Source: an uncultured Prevotellaceae bacterium
GTDB taxonomy: Bacteria > Bacteroidota > Bacteroidia > Bacteroidales > Muribaculaceae
Length of the DNA stretch: 48,578 nt
NCBI GenBank assembly: GCA_947306175.1
Contig: CAMZFV010000022.1
Location: 1-48,578, forward strand
Direction of reading: 5' to 3'
Every line of letters starts with the position of its first letter. Within the stretch, counting starts at the first letter, position 1. Under the pieces are notes generated by a model. That model saw only the letters and a list, made by a program, of their open reading frames with translations. It searched no databases and was not told the origin of the DNA. The position numbers and the translations under genes were made by a program. This document shows, piece by piece, positions 8,186-16,491 of this stretch.

Positions 8186-9274
8186 TTAATATAATGACGG
8201 CAGGTGACCGCTTTTTAAGTAGGCGTTGTCGTGGCGGCGTTTCCACAGGTGGTTGTCGATGTAGAATCGGCACGTCACCTGTTGCCAGAAGCCCGTTGTC
8301 TTGTTCGTCGCGTGGAGCATCAATGAGCCGTTGAGGTCCACAAAGCGGTTGCTCACGATGTGGAAAATGAGGTCGGTGCGGCTGTAGGTGCTATAGCTGA
8401 AGTAAGGGTCGCCCAGGTTGAGTTGGCTGCCGTGCAACGGGTAGAGCGGCATCAGGTCCCTGCCACTGTAGAAGGTCTCATCGAGCTGCAGCCAGCGCCA
8501 TCGGGCAGTCGCTGTGAGGACAACCCCGGCATGGTTGTACCAGCGGTCCTCGCCCCTGTTGCGGTCCATGGAAATCACGGTTCCTGCCGAGAATCGCAAC
8601 GAGTCGAGCCACGTGCGGTGCGACAGGTCGAGCGAGACCATCGGGTTGATGATGAGGTCATCGTTGACGTGCTCTTCCTCGGAGTGGTTGCGGGACATGG
8701 CCAGGTGGCTGTATTGGATGTGGCCGCCTAGTCTCACGGGACCCGCAATGCGCCAATCGGTGTTCAGCATGAGGGTAAATGCCTCGCGTTGCTTCTCGGT
8801 CTGCACTTGACGCCAATCAACTGCCAACTCGGCATAGCCTGCAGGCTTGATGAGCTGGGTCATGATGCCGCGCATATTGGGCTGGCAGTAGTTCAACGAG
8901 TCACTCCACAGGTAGCGGGGCATACGTTCCACCATGAGAGAACGGGGCATAAGGCCCGCTGTGACGTGCCATCCGTCAGCACCGTTATAGCGATAATACA
9001 ATGTGGGCAACACCTTGTAACCGCTCAAGTCATCAATCATGGGCTGGTACCAGACGACACCTCCCTTGAACACGTGTTCGGCCTCGTTGAGTGAGACGCC
9101 CATTTCGGGCGCCAGCCGCGTGAAGAAAAATGTTTGGTCGGGCGTGGTATGGTCTTCGCCACCTTCACGGTTGTTCATCACCACGCTGGCGTCAACGCTC
9201 CATTCCACCTCTTGGGCTACAAGAGGTGGAATGGTGAGTAGTAAGGTCAATATGGCTAACAGCCAGTTACGCAT
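8186..9274 (-). CDS. Predicted outer-membrane beta-barrel protein, function unknown
   Basis: I do not recognise a named family. With the start at 9274 the 362-aa product begins with a clear signal peptide ([21 protein letters not shown]), followed by alternating hydrophobic/aromatic strands throughout (for example [20 protein letters not shown] and HIQYSHLAM), and ends near a tyrosine. This suggests an outer-membrane barrel. The start codon lies inside gltX: the two frames overlap by 8 nt (9267-9274), implying coupled translation. The context with waaA suggests a cell-envelope role, but this is inference. A longer in-frame start at 9370 would overlap gltX by ~100 nt and is rejected. Confidence 0.75.
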   Translation of the reverse strand: MRNWLLAILTLLLTIPPLVAQEVEWSVDASVVMNNREGGEDHTTPDQTFFFTRLAPEMGVSLNEAEHVFKGGVVWYQPMIDDLSGYKVLPTLYYRYNGADGWHVTAGLMPRSLMVERMPRYLWSDSLNYCQPNMRGIMTQLIKPAGYAELAVDWRQVQTEKQREAFTLMLNTDWRIAGPVRLGGHIQYSHLAMSRNHSEEEHVNDDLIINPMVSLDLSHRTWLDSLRFSAGTVISMDRNRGEDRWYNHAGVVLTATARWRWLQLDETFYSGRDLMPLYPLHGSQLNLGDPYFSYSTYSRTDLIFHIVSNRFVDLNGSLMLHATNKTTGFWQQVTCRFYIDNHLWKRRHDNAYLKSGHLPSLY

Positions 9275-10805
9275 CGGCGGGCATCTGGATGTTCTCAATG
9301 CCGGCGTTGAGGCGGGCAAGGGTCTCATCGCGGCCCAGCAGGCGCGTGATGTCAAACATGTGCGGGCCACGGCATTCGCCGACGACGGTCAGGCGGAAGG
9401 CATTCATCACGTTGCCCTTGTGGTAACCGTTCTTGTCGATCCAGTCCATGACCAGCGCCTCGCAGGCTTGGGCGTCCTCCAGGTCGGCAGTCTCCAACAA
9501 TGCGGCGAGCTGGCGCATGAGTTCGGGCGTCTCGGGTTTCCAGCGCTTGCGGATGTCCTTTTCACTGTAGCTGGTGGGACGGGTGAAGAAGAAACAGGCC
9601 TGATCCCACAAGTCGGTCACAAAGGTGGCGCGGCTCTTGACGAGGGATACTACACTGGTGATGTACTCGTCGCTATAGTCAGCCACGTTGATGCCATGTT
9701 GTGCTAGGATGGGCTTGAACAGTTCGGCCAACTCGCGGTCGTCCATGTTCATGATGTACTCGTGGTTGAACCACTTGCCCTTCTCAAAGTCGAATTTGGC
9801 ACCCTTGCGCGAGCAGTGCTCGATGGAGAATTCCTTGATGAGTTCGTCCATCGAGAAGATCTCGCGGTCATCGCCGGGGTTCCAGCCCAGCAGGGCGAGG
9901 AAGTTGATCACGGCCTGGGGCAGATAGCCTGCCTCGCGGTAGCCGCTGGAGCGGTCGTTGGTCTTGGGATCGGTCCAGTCGAGAGGGAACACAGGGAAGC
10001 CCAAGCGGTCACCGTCACGCTTGCTAAGCTTGCCCTTACCGTCGGGCTTGAGCAGCAGCGGCAGGTGGACAAACTCGGGCATTGTGTCTTCCCACTCGAA
10101 GGCCTTATACAGCAGCACGTGCAGTGGTGCGCTGGGCAGCCACTCCTCGCCGCGGATGACGTGCGACACCTCCATCAGGTGGTCATCAACGATGTTGGCC
10201 AGATGATAGGTGGGCAGGTCGTCGGCGCTCTTGTAGAGCACCTTGTCGTCGAGGATTGACGAGTTGATGGTTACGTCACCGCGCAGCAGGTCGTGAACCA
10301 CTACGTCCTGGTCGGGCTCGATGCGGAAACGCACCACCCATTTCGCACCACTGTCCATGAGCGCCTTGACCTCCTCGGCAGGCTGTGACAGTGAGTTGCG
10401 CATCATGCCGCGCGTGCGGGCATCATACTGGAAGTTCTTGATTTCAGCGCGCTTAGCCTCCAGCTCCTCGGGCGTGTCAAAGGCATAATAGGCACGGCCG
10501 GCGTCAATGAGCTGTTGCGTGTACTTGCGGTACAGGTCGCGGCGTTCGCTCTGCTTGTAGGGGCCGTAGTTGCCACCCTCGCGCACACCCTCGTCGATGC
10601 CGATGCCCAGCCACTGCAGGGCTTCGTTGATGTATTCCTCGGCACCAGGCACAAAGCGGGTGCTGTCGGTGTCCTCGATGCGCAGAATCATGTCGCCCCC
10701 GTGCTGGCGGGCAAACAGGTAGTTATACAGTGCTGTGCGCACGCCGCCAATGTGCAGCGGGCCGGTGGGTGATGGCGCAAAGCGCACTCTTACTCTTCGT
10801 TCCAT
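9267..10805 (-). CDS. gltX: Glutamyl-tRNA synthetase
   Basis: This class I aminoacyl-tRNA synthetase charges tRNA-Glu. Evidence: the N-terminal [11 protein letters not shown] with the HIGH-like motif at 18-21, RIEDTDSTR at 42-50, [11 protein letters not shown] at 215-225, and the KMSKS-like KLSKR at 259-263. The 512-aa length is normal and the start ATG directly precedes the catalytic domain. It follows surE after 50 nt containing a TATATATTATATATA-type AT palindrome and overlaps the next gene by 8 nt. Confidence 0.97.
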   Translation of the reverse strand: MERRVRVRFAPSPTGPLHIGGVRTALYNYLFARQHGGDMILRIEDTDSTRFVPGAEEYINEALQWLGIGIDEGVREGGNYGPYKQSERRDLYRKYTQQLIDAGRAYYAFDTPEELEAKRAEIKNFQYDARTRGMMRNSLSQPAEEVKALMDSGAKWVVRFRIEPDQDVVVHDLLRGDVTINSSILDDKVLYKSADDLPTYHLANIVDDHLMEVSHVIRGEEWLPSAPLHVLLYKAFEWEDTMPEFVHLPLLLKPDGKGKLSKRDGDRLGFPVFPLDWTDPKTNDRSSGYREAGYLPQAVINFLALLGWNPGDDREIFSMDELIKEFSIEHCSRKGAKFDFEKGKWFNHEYIMNMDDRELAELFKPILAQHGINVADYSDEYITSVVSLVKSRATFVTDLWDQACFFFTRPTSYSEKDIRKRWKPETPELMRQLAALLETADLEDAQACEALVMDWIDKNGYHKGNVMNAFRLTVVGECRGPHMFDITRLLGRDETLARLNAGIENIQMPADA

Positions 10806-10855
10806 GTGATAGTTGTCTCTTTATATATTATATATAATGTGTTGATTATTTTCGC

Positions 10856-11632
10856 TTATAGCAGCAGGTCGCTGATGGCCCCTATAGACGCGTGGTCGGT
10901 CTGATCAATGTGGCATGGGGTGACTGTGGCATAGTGGCGTTTCAGCCAGTACATGTCGGTGCAGTCGTCGTTCTCGTCAGCCATCTCGTAGTCGCCTGTC
11001 ATCCAGTAGTATTCGCCGCCCATCGGATGCTTGCGCTTCTCCCACTCGTTGACCCAGCGGCCCAGGTCGCTGGTAGTGACCTTCAGCCCCTTGACATCGC
11101 CTTCGGTGAACGGAGGGATGTTCACGTTCAGGCAGACGTCCTTGGGCAGCCCCTTCTCCAGCACGCGCTTCAACACCTGCTCGACCAGCGGCTCACAGGG
11201 CACAGTGTCGGCGCTGCGGGTGAACACACCATAGGAGAACGCCACCGAGGGGACGCCGTGCATGATGCCCTCATATACACAAGCCATCGTGCCGCTGTAC
11301 AGCGAACTGATGCCCATGTTGTAGCCGTGGTTGATGCCGGCAAGCACCAGGTCGGGCTGGCGATCTTTCATCAACTGGCTGATGGCGAGTTTCACGCAGT
11401 CGGCAGGAGTGCCGCTCACCTCATAGGCCGTGTAACCCTCCCGCTTTTCCACGAGGTGGGCTTTGACGGGCTTGTCAAGCGAGATGGCGCTCGACTTGCC
11501 GCTCTGATGCTCGGCGGGAGCGGCAACAAAGACGTCACCATAGCGTTGAGCCACCTTGATGAGCGAATGGATGCCGTTGTAGTGATAGCCGTCATCATTG
11601 CTGATGAGGATGAGGGGTCTCTTGTCGTCCAT
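10856..11632 (-). CDS. surE: 5'/3'-nucleotidase SurE
   Basis: SurE is a metal-dependent nucleoside monophosphatase. The start at 11632 gives 258 aa beginning MDDKRPLILISNDDG; Asp13-Asp14 are the metal ligands expected in the NDDG motif. Ser44 (EHQSGKSSAIS) and the later AGINHGYNMG and SGTMACVYEG segments also fit the family. The frame is open upstream to 11833, but that stretch is low-similarity leader containing the promoter, so the short start is preferred. It is the first gene of a leftward operon with gltX, a barrel protein and waaA, and is divergent from nagB. Confidence 0.95.
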   Translation of the reverse strand: MDDKRPLILISNDDGYHYNGIHSLIKVAQRYGDVFVAAPAEHQSGKSSAISLDKPVKAHLVEKREGYTAYEVSGTPADCVKLAISQLMKDRQPDLVLAGINHGYNMGISSLYSGTMACVYEGIMHGVPSVAFSYGVFTRSADTVPCEPLVEQVLKRVLEKGLPKDVCLNVNIPPFTEGDVKGLKVTTSDLGRWVNEWEKRKHPMGGEYYWMTGDYEMADENDDCTDMYWLKRHYATVTPCHIDQTDHASIGAISDLLL

Positions 11633-11657
11633 TGTTAGTTTCAAATTAATTTGACTG

Positions 11658-11689
11658 CAAAGATAGTGCAAGTCGAATACAATAGCAAA
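11658..11689 (-). promoter_or_regulatory. Promoter of the surE operon
   Basis: On the minus strand TATCTTTG (11658-11665) has TTTG (11686-11689) 20 nt upstream. The bases before the -7 read CTTGCAC, an extension shared with the promoters at 14965 and 24208. Confidence 0.8.
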
Positions 11690-11779
11690 TTTATTTGCTA
11701 TAGTTGAGACGCCGCCTATCTTGCGCGAGTGTAATGAGCGAAAGTTACAAATTTTTATGGAGATATTGTAGAAATGGAG

Positions 11780-11787
11780 TAACTTTG
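11780..11787 (+). promoter_or_regulatory. -7 element of nagB
   Basis: TAACTTTG matches TAnnTTTG 32 nt before the nagB ATG. The -33 region (11752-11756) is only a T-run, so the promoter may depend on an activator. It faces away from the surE promoter about 100 bp to the left. Confidence 0.6.
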
Positions 11788-11819
11788 CCCTACCAAAACA
11801 ATTCTTATCACAAAATATT

Positions 11820-12611
11820 ATGAGACTAATCATTGAACCTGATTACGAAAGTGTGTCTAAATGGGCTGCCCGATATGTGGCCAAGTGTATCAACGATGCT
11901 CACCCTACGCCTGAGAAACCCTTTAAGTTGGGCTGTCCCACGGGTAGTTCACCCCTGGGCATGTATCGTGAACTGATCGCCATGAACAAGGCTAGCGAGG
12001 TATCGTTCCAGAATGTCATCACCTTCAATATGGATGAGTACTGCAACCTGCCCGAGGAGCACCCCGAGAGTTACCACTCGTTTATGTGGAACAATTTCTT
12101 CTCGCACATCGATATTAAGCCCGAGAATGTCAACATCCTTAACGGCAACGCTCCCGACGTGGCGAAAGAGTGTGCCGACTATGAGGCCCGCATTCAGGCT
12201 GCCGGAGGTATCGACCTGTTCATGGGCGGCGTGGGTCCCGACGGTCACATCGCCTTCAATGAGCCGGGCTCGTCGCTCACCTCGCGCACGCGCCAGAAAA
12301 CCCTTACCCAGGACACCATCATCGCCAACAGCCGCTTCTTTGACGGCGACTTGAACAAGGTGCCCAAGACCGCCCTCACCGTGGGCGTCGGTACCGTGAT
12401 GGATGCCCGCCAAGTGATGATTATCGTCAATGGCCATGCCAAGGCCCGCGCTCTGCAGCAGGCAGTGGAGGGTGGCGTGTCCCACATGTGCACCCTGAGT
12501 GCCCTGCAGATGCACCCCCATGCCATCATCATTGCCGACGAGGCCGCAGTCGATGAACTCAAGGTGAGCACCTACCGCTACTTCAAGGACATCGAGAAGG
12601 ACAACCTCTAG
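11820..12611 (+). CDS. nagB: Glucosamine-6-phosphate deaminase
   Basis: NagB converts glucosamine-6-phosphate to fructose-6-phosphate and ammonia in amino-sugar use. The 263-aa product has the active-site set Asp72 (NMDEYCN) and Asp141/His143/Glu148 ([16 protein letters not shown]) at the positions known for the E. coli enzyme. The phosphate loop [10 protein letters not shown] is at 40-49. It is a single rightward gene with its own -7 element, divergent from surE, and ends before a strong CTATAG-rich hairpin. No nagA or transporter is adjacent. Confidence 0.97.
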   Translation: MRLIIEPDYESVSKWAARYVAKCINDAHPTPEKPFKLGCPTGSSPLGMYRELIAMNKASEVSFQNVITFNMDEYCNLPEEHPESYHSFMWNNFFSHIDIKPENVNILNGNAPDVAKECADYEARIQAAGGIDLFMGGVGPDGHIAFNEPGSSLTSRTRQKTLTQDTIIANSRFFDGDLNKVPKTALTVGVGTVMDARQVMIIVNGHAKARALQQAVEGGVSHMCTLSALQMHPHAIIIADEAAVDELKVSTYRYFKDIEKDNL

Positions 12612-12651
12612 TCCCTCCATCTGGCTCTAAACGGCCGATCAATCATAACTG

Positions 12652-12698
12652 TTTCACCCTATAGCAGCTATAGAAACTATAGAAGCTATAGGGTGAAA
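12652..12698. terminator. CTATAG-periodic hairpin between convergent genes
   Basis: A perfect 13-bp inverted repeat (12652-12664 with 12686-12698). The hairpin contains four CTATAG palindromes starting at 12659, 12668, 12677 and 12686, exactly 9 nt apart. It lies 40 nt after the nagB stop. It may act as a terminator, though the T-run is weak. Confidence 0.6.
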
Positions 12699-12713
12699 TG
12701 TTTTGTGCAGGGC

Positions 12714-12752
12714 ACAAATAAAGCTGCTCGAGCCTAACGGCGGGAACAGCTT
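12714..12752 (-). terminator. Terminator after the small lipoprotein gene
   Basis: AAGCTG (12721-12726) pairs with CAGCTT (12747-12752); on the minus strand the stem is followed by TTTATTTG. A second small perfect hairpin, TTTGTGC/GCACAAA (12702-12718), follows at once. Confidence 0.65.
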
Positions 12753-12795
12753 CAAACGTTCTGTTGTAAAGCTTTCTTGCTTTATCAGCCTTTGC

Positions 12796-13011
12796 TTACT
12801 CAGCGGGAGCAGCCTCCTCGGCGGGAGCAGCAGCCTCCTCAACAACGGCAGCAGCGCTGTCAACAACAGCAGCAGCGGTGTCAACTACCTCTTCAGCTAC
12901 AACGGCGGTGGTGTCAACAGCCTCCTCAGCGGTAGCCTCGGTGTTGTTGTTGGTGCAGGAAATCATGCTAACGCTAGCGATAACGGCAAGAGCCAAAACT
13001 AACTTCTTCAT
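12796..13011 (-). CDS. Small Ala/Glu/Val-rich lipoprotein
   Basis: This 71-aa product has a lipoprotein signal peptide, MKKLVLALAVIASVSMISC, with the lipidated cysteine at 19. The remaining ~50 residues are almost only Ala, Glu, Val, Thr, Asp and Pro in imperfect repeats (AEEAVDTTAVV, AEEVVDTAAAVV, EEAAAPAEEA). It is therefore a very acidic, probably extended or helical envelope peptide. No family function is known to me. It has its own promoter and terminator, so it is a single-gene unit that may be strongly expressed. The DNA is repetitive (agcagc-type) and could expand or contract. Confidence 0.8.
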   Translation of the reverse strand: MKKLVLALAVIASVSMISCTNNNTEATAEEAVDTTAVVAEEVVDTAAAVVDSAAAVVEEAAAPAEEAAPAE

Positions 13012-13067
13012 TTTCTTTGTAATTTTAAATAATAAAACAATTAATTATCTGTTGTTAAAATCGGGTG

Positions 13068-13096
13068 CAAAATTATAACAAAAATTTCACCTGCAA
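13068..13096 (-). promoter_or_regulatory. Promoter of the small lipoprotein gene
   Basis: On the minus strand TAATTTTG (13068-13075) is preceded by TTG (13094-13096) 18 nt upstream. The ~55-nt leader is very AT-rich. Confidence 0.6.
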
Positions 13097-13192
13097 GCAT
13101 TTTTCGGATTTTTTTTATTCTTTTTTTTCAACAGGCGTTAAAATTCTCGTATTTTTGCTTGTATTAAATGCTGATAATCAATTAGATATAAA

Positions 13193-13220
13193 AACGGACA
13201 CCATTGTGTTGGCGTCCGTT
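13193..13220 (-). terminator. Terminator after the acyl-CoA synthetase gene
   Basis: AACGGAC (13193-13199) pairs with GTCCGTT (13214-13220) and the stem extends by two G-C pairs after one mismatch. On the minus strand a TTTTTATAT tract follows. A second stem, CGGTGGT/ACCACCG (13241-13262), lies between it and the stop codon. Confidence 0.7.
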
Positions 13221-13277
13221 AAATTTTGTTAAGGCTACGTCGGTGGTTTCAGGTGACCACCGTTTTCGGTGCCGAAA

Positions 13278-14942
13278 TCAGTTGCTGTAGAGGTAACGCT
13301 TGATGCTGCGCTTGGGTGTTTTGTCAAATTCTGTGGCCATCAACTGGATTTTGGCGATGCGCTCATAGGGGGCCACCAGCTTGTTGAGCTCGGTGCGTAT
13401 CTCTTCCATGAGGTCGGGCAGCTTGTCGCGGGTCACGCCTAGCTGGTCCATCGCGTCATAGTCGGGATAAACGAGTGCCACGAGTTTGCCCTCACGCATG
13501 ACAACGAGACTCTCGCTCACGTAGAGCATATTGTTCAGTTTAGCCTCGATTTCCTCGGGGTAGATGTTCTGGCCGCTGGAGCTGAGCAGCATGGTCTTTA
13601 AGCGTCCCCTTATAAATAATGTGCCATCGGCATTGAGGGTGCCCATGTCGCCTGTGTGCAGCCAGCCGTCCTCGTGCAGCACCTTCTCGGTGGCCTCGCT
13701 ATTGTGGAAGTAGCCCTGCATCACGTTCTCGCCGCGCACGCAGATTTCGCCCGGGATGTTCTCGGGATCATCGCTCAGGATCTTGCATTCCATGATGCCC
13801 GGCAGGATACGGCCGGCGCTGTGGGGAACAAACTCACGCCACGGTGTGTGGCTTACCAACGGGCCGCACTCGGTCATGCCGTAGCCCACGGTGAACGGGA
13901 ATTTGATCTTATAGAGGAAGTCCTCGACCTCGGCGTTGAAGGGTGCACCACCGACGATGACCTCCTCAAAGTTGCCGCCGAAGGCTTCGATCAGCTTGTT
14001 GCGTATCTGGCTATAGATGCGTTTATCCAGGTAAGGCACTGCCAGGGCCCAGCGCAAGGTGCCCTTGCTGATCATGGGCACAATCATCTTGCTGTAGATC
14101 TTCTCCAGCACCAGGGGCACGGTGAAGACCACGTTGGGCCTTACCTCGGCCATGGCTTTAACAAGGATCTTGGGCGAGGGAATGCGGCCCAGCAGGGTGA
14201 TGTGACCACCCACGGCCAGCGGGGTGAGCATGTCGAAGGCGCAGCCGAAGGCATGTGCCAGCGGCAGGAAAGCCAAGTCCTTGGACCCCTTGAAGTGCAG
14301 ACCCGAGTTGATGCCATACACGATATTGCCGGCCAGATTGTTGGCCGTGAGCATCACGCCCTTGCTGAAGCCCGTCGTGCCCGACGTGTAATTGATCTCG
14401 ACCAGGGCGTCGTTAGGTACATCTGCATAGTGGATGTCGTTGCGGTAGAAGCCCTCGCCAAATTGTTCGTTGAAGGCATCTTCCAGGCCCTCCCTGGCTT
14501 TGGTGATGATTTCTTCACCATCTTTCACAGCAATCAGCTTCATGTCCTCGAGCTGGAAGACGGCACGCACGCGCGGCATCTTGTCAAACTCCAGGTTCTC
14601 CCAGATGCTCTTGCTGATGAACAGCATCGTGGCCTCGCTGTGGTTGATGATGTGCTGGGCATCGGCAGGGTTGAACTCCTGAAGGATGGGCACGATCACG
14701 GCGCCATAGGTGATAGTGCCCATGAAGACGGTGACCCAGTTGGGGATGTTCTTGCCGATGAGGGCGATGCGGTCGCCCTGCTTCACGCCGCTGCCCTTGA
14801 AGAGCATGTGCAGCTTGGCTATGTTACGGGCAAAGTCGCCGTAGGTCAGGTTCTCGCCGGTATTGTAGTCGGTTAACGCAGGCAGTTCCCAGTTGTCGAT
14901 GAAACTGCGCTCATAAATCTTGATCAGGTTTTCCTTCATCAT
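13278..14942 (-). CDS. AMP-dependent acyl-CoA synthetase (long-chain type)
   Basis: Member of the ANL adenylate-forming superfamily, which activates a carboxylic acid with ATP and usually joins it to CoA. Motifs are in order: phosphate loop YTSGTTGFSKG (185-195), the VGYGMTECGP segment, HTGDMGTLNADGTLF with the ATP-ribose Asp, GRLKTMLLSSSGQNIYPEEIEA hinge region, and a C-terminal Lys in FDKTPKRSIKRYL. The best guess is a FadD/long-chain fatty acid CoA ligase of 554 aa. The start may equally be the second ATG at 14939. It has its own promoter and terminator. The exact acid substrate cannot be predicted from sequence. Confidence 0.88.
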   Translation of the reverse strand: MMKENLIKIYERSFIDNWELPALTDYNTGENLTYGDFARNIAKLHMLFKGSGVKQGDRIALIGKNIPNWVTVFMGTITYGAVIVPILQEFNPADAQHIINHSEATMLFISKSIWENLEFDKMPRVRAVFQLEDMKLIAVKDGEEIITKAREGLEDAFNEQFGEGFYRNDIHYADVPNDALVEINYTSGTTGFSKGVMLTANNLAGNIVYGINSGLHFKGSKDLAFLPLAHAFGCAFDMLTPLAVGGHITLLGRIPSPKILVKAMAEVRPNVVFTVPLVLEKIYSKMIVPMISKGTLRWALAVPYLDKRIYSQIRNKLIEAFGGNFEEVIVGGAPFNAEVEDFLYKIKFPFTVGYGMTECGPLVSHTPWREFVPHSAGRILPGIMECKILSDDPENIPGEICVRGENVMQGYFHNSEATEKVLHEDGWLHTGDMGTLNADGTLFIRGRLKTMLLSSSGQNIYPEEIEAKLNNMLYVSESLVVMREGKLVALVYPDYDAMDQLGVTRDKLPDLMEEIRTELNKLVAPYERIAKIQLMATEFDKTPKRSIKRYLYSN

Positions 14943-14964
14943 AGGTCAATACGGATTTTGTCTG

Positions 14965-14995
14965 CAAAGATAGTGCAAGCCGAGCGCAAAACAAA
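14965..14995 (-). promoter_or_regulatory. Promoter of the acyl-CoA synthetase gene
   Basis: On the minus strand TATCTTTG (14965-14972) has TTTTTG ending 19 nt upstream. It carries the CTTGCAC extension immediately before the -7, and the CTCGGCTTGCACTATCTTTG core closely resembles the surE promoter. Confidence 0.8.
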
Positions 14996-15057
14996 AAGAA
15001 TTCATTCTTTTTTTCTCATGAGACGTTGCCTAAATTTGGTCATAATCCCCATATTCA

Positions 15058-15085
15058 AGAAAAACATCCGCTAATGTGCGGATGT
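15058..15085 (-). terminator. Terminator after the DUF4919 gene
   Basis: ACATCCGC (15064-15071) pairs perfectly with GCGGATGT (15078-15085) over a 6-nt loop. On the minus strand TTTTTC follows the stem. It lies 58 nt past the stop. Confidence 0.85.
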
Positions 15086-15142
15086 CACTTAAAACTCTAT
15101 CACTTTTGACCTTTTAGCCCTAAAGCATGCGGTGCGTCTGTT

Positions 15143-15883
15143 TTAGATGTCCGGGAACTTGAGGTCGGCGATTTCCATCATGCGGGAGATGTCGAAGTAG
15201 AAGCCTTCGGTATTTTTGCCCGCCACGGGTTGCACCTTGATGTAGTCGATGCCGCCGTCCAGCGTCTCGTGCTCGGTGGCGACAAAGCCCAGGAAGTTGA
15301 TGATGTTGTACTCATGCTCGGGTGTGATGACCACCCAGGGTTCCTCCTTGGTGCCCCTGCCGCTCGACATGATGGCGGCGATGAGTCGGTCGAGACGGTA
15401 CTGCCTCACGGCGGCTCGGGCATATTTCTTCTTCTCCTTGAGCACATAGATGAAGAAGTTCATCTGGTTCATGTCGAAGATGTTGTCGTTGAGCGACTTC
15501 TCGGCATACTTCTCGATGCTGTCACAGTCGGCACGCGAGAGGGGCTGCTTGTAGTAGAGCTGCTCGACGACGTTGCTATAGACGCTCTCGCGGAAGGGGT
15601 TGTAGTCCTCCTGGAAGGTGTAGCCATAGTAAAAGTTTCTCCAGGCCTCGATCGACAGGGTGGTGTCGTTGCTGTTGTACGCCTTCATCAGCTTGGGGTA
15701 GTAGTAGATGTTGTTGGGGTTGGAGGTGACTTCCTTGATGTGGTCAAAGTCCACCTTCTTGATGGCAAACTTGCCAGGTTGGGTGGGCTCCGGCATGGGT
15801 TGTGCCTGGGCCACCCCCGCGCTCATGGCGATGGTCGCGATGACAAGAGCAATGATATGTCTAAGTAGTTTCATCAGTTTCAT
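15143..15883 (-). CDS. DUF4919 family exported protein
   Basis: This 246-aa protein has a signal peptide (residues 1-27, ending VAQAQ) and the conserved block NNIYYYPKLMKAYNSNDTT followed by FYYGYTFQEDYNPFRES. I associate this with DUF4919, a Bacteroidetes family of unknown function with TPR-like helices. It is the last gene of the leftward relA series, 35 nt after the membrane-protein gene; a GAGACGC hairpin fills that gap. The function is unknown. Periplasmic location is inferred from the signal peptide. Confidence 0.75.
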   Translation of the reverse strand: MKLMKLLRHIIALVIATIAMSAGVAQAQPMPEPTQPGKFAIKKVDFDHIKEVTSNPNNIYYYPKLMKAYNSNDTTLSIEAWRNFYYGYTFQEDYNPFRESVYSNVVEQLYYKQPLSRADCDSIEKYAEKSLNDNIFDMNQMNFFIYVLKEKKKYARAAVRQYRLDRLIAAIMSSGRGTKEEPWVVITPEHEYNIINFLGFVATEHETLDGGIDYIKVQPVAGKNTEGFYFDISRMMEIADLKFPDI

Positions 15884-15890
15884 TGTTGTG

Positions 15891-15912
15891 GAGACGCCAC
15901 ATCTTGCGTCTC
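15891..15912. repeat. GAGACGC hairpin repeat
   Basis: GAGACGC (15891-15897) and GCGTCTC (15906-15912) form a perfect 7-bp hairpin. Its right part, TCTTGCGTCTCT, recurs exactly at 6741-6752 in the first LRR leader. It is probably a dispersed intergenic hairpin of this genome. Confidence 0.5.
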
Positions 15913-15918
15913 TGGTGT

Positions 15919-16410
15919 TTAGTCAATGACAATTCCCATGATGGCCAGGCAGATAATCGACACGGCCACAATGGCAGGCAGACACTTGGCGGCAAAGTAG
16001 CGCCAGAACATCGTGGACGGATTGAGCATCCACTTGCCTGCGGGCGTGCGGCTATAGGCCAACTGACCCATCGCTGCCCCCAGCACCACGCCCAGCACCA
16101 GCAGGCGCGGAGCGAGCAGGATGCCCAGCATGCCTCCAGCCAGCGCCGTGAAGCCCACATACAGGTTGCTTGACCGGTGGCCGTCGGGCTCGCCACTGGG
16201 CGAGATGTAGAACAGGGCCACGGTGATGAGTGTGGCAATGCCCCAGAAGATGAATGTCATCCCGGGCACGGCGATGTAGTAACTCAAGTGCATGAACACC
16301 AGTCCTGCAAATGCGGGTACGGCGGCTACCCATCGGGGTCGCAGCACGAGCGCAAACGCAATGATGAGGCATATCACGCCTGCAATGAGTAGTATGGTCT
16401 GCAATATCAT
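15919..16410 (-). CDS. Small polytopic membrane protein (DUF456-like)
   Basis: This 163-aa protein has about five hydrophobic segments (residues 1-22, 29-46, 49-70, 85-118 and 140-162). The fourth is glycine-rich (GGMLGILLAP and VLGAAMGQLA), the glycine-zipper look of the DUF456 family. There are no catalytic motifs. It lies between the PgpH-like gene (81 nt upstream) and the DUF4919 gene. The family assignment is tentative; membrane location is clear. Confidence 0.65.
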   Translation of the reverse strand: MILQTILLIAGVICLIIAFALVLRPRWVAAVPAFAGLVFMHLSYYIAVPGMTFIFWGIATLITVALFYISPSGEPDGHRSSNLYVGFTALAGGMLGILLAPRLLVLGVVLGAAMGQLAYSRTPAGKWMLNPSTMFWRYFAAKCLPAIVAVSIICLAIMGIVID

Positions 16411-16491
16411 GAGTATCCAGTCTAGTTGCTCAGTATTGTTCTTATTTATATAAACACGATTTCGGGCTGGTTATTGCCTCTGCGTGTCCGA

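Noticed and set aside
8160..8273. N-terminal extension of waaA to 8273
   Set aside because: It overlaps the preceding barrel gene and has no similarity to the family; with the start at 8159 the catalytic Glu falls at residue 60 as expected.
12796..13000. Possible CRISPR or minisatellite in the agcagc-type repeats
   Set aside because: The repeats are the codons of an Ala/Glu/Val-rich lipoprotein, irregular in length and without spacers.
13656..14876. 406-aa plus-strand open frame opposite the acyl-CoA synthetase
   Set aside because: Long but antisense to a clear ANL enzyme; the composition (His/Val/Leu/Gly-rich, no domain) is typical of a mirror frame.
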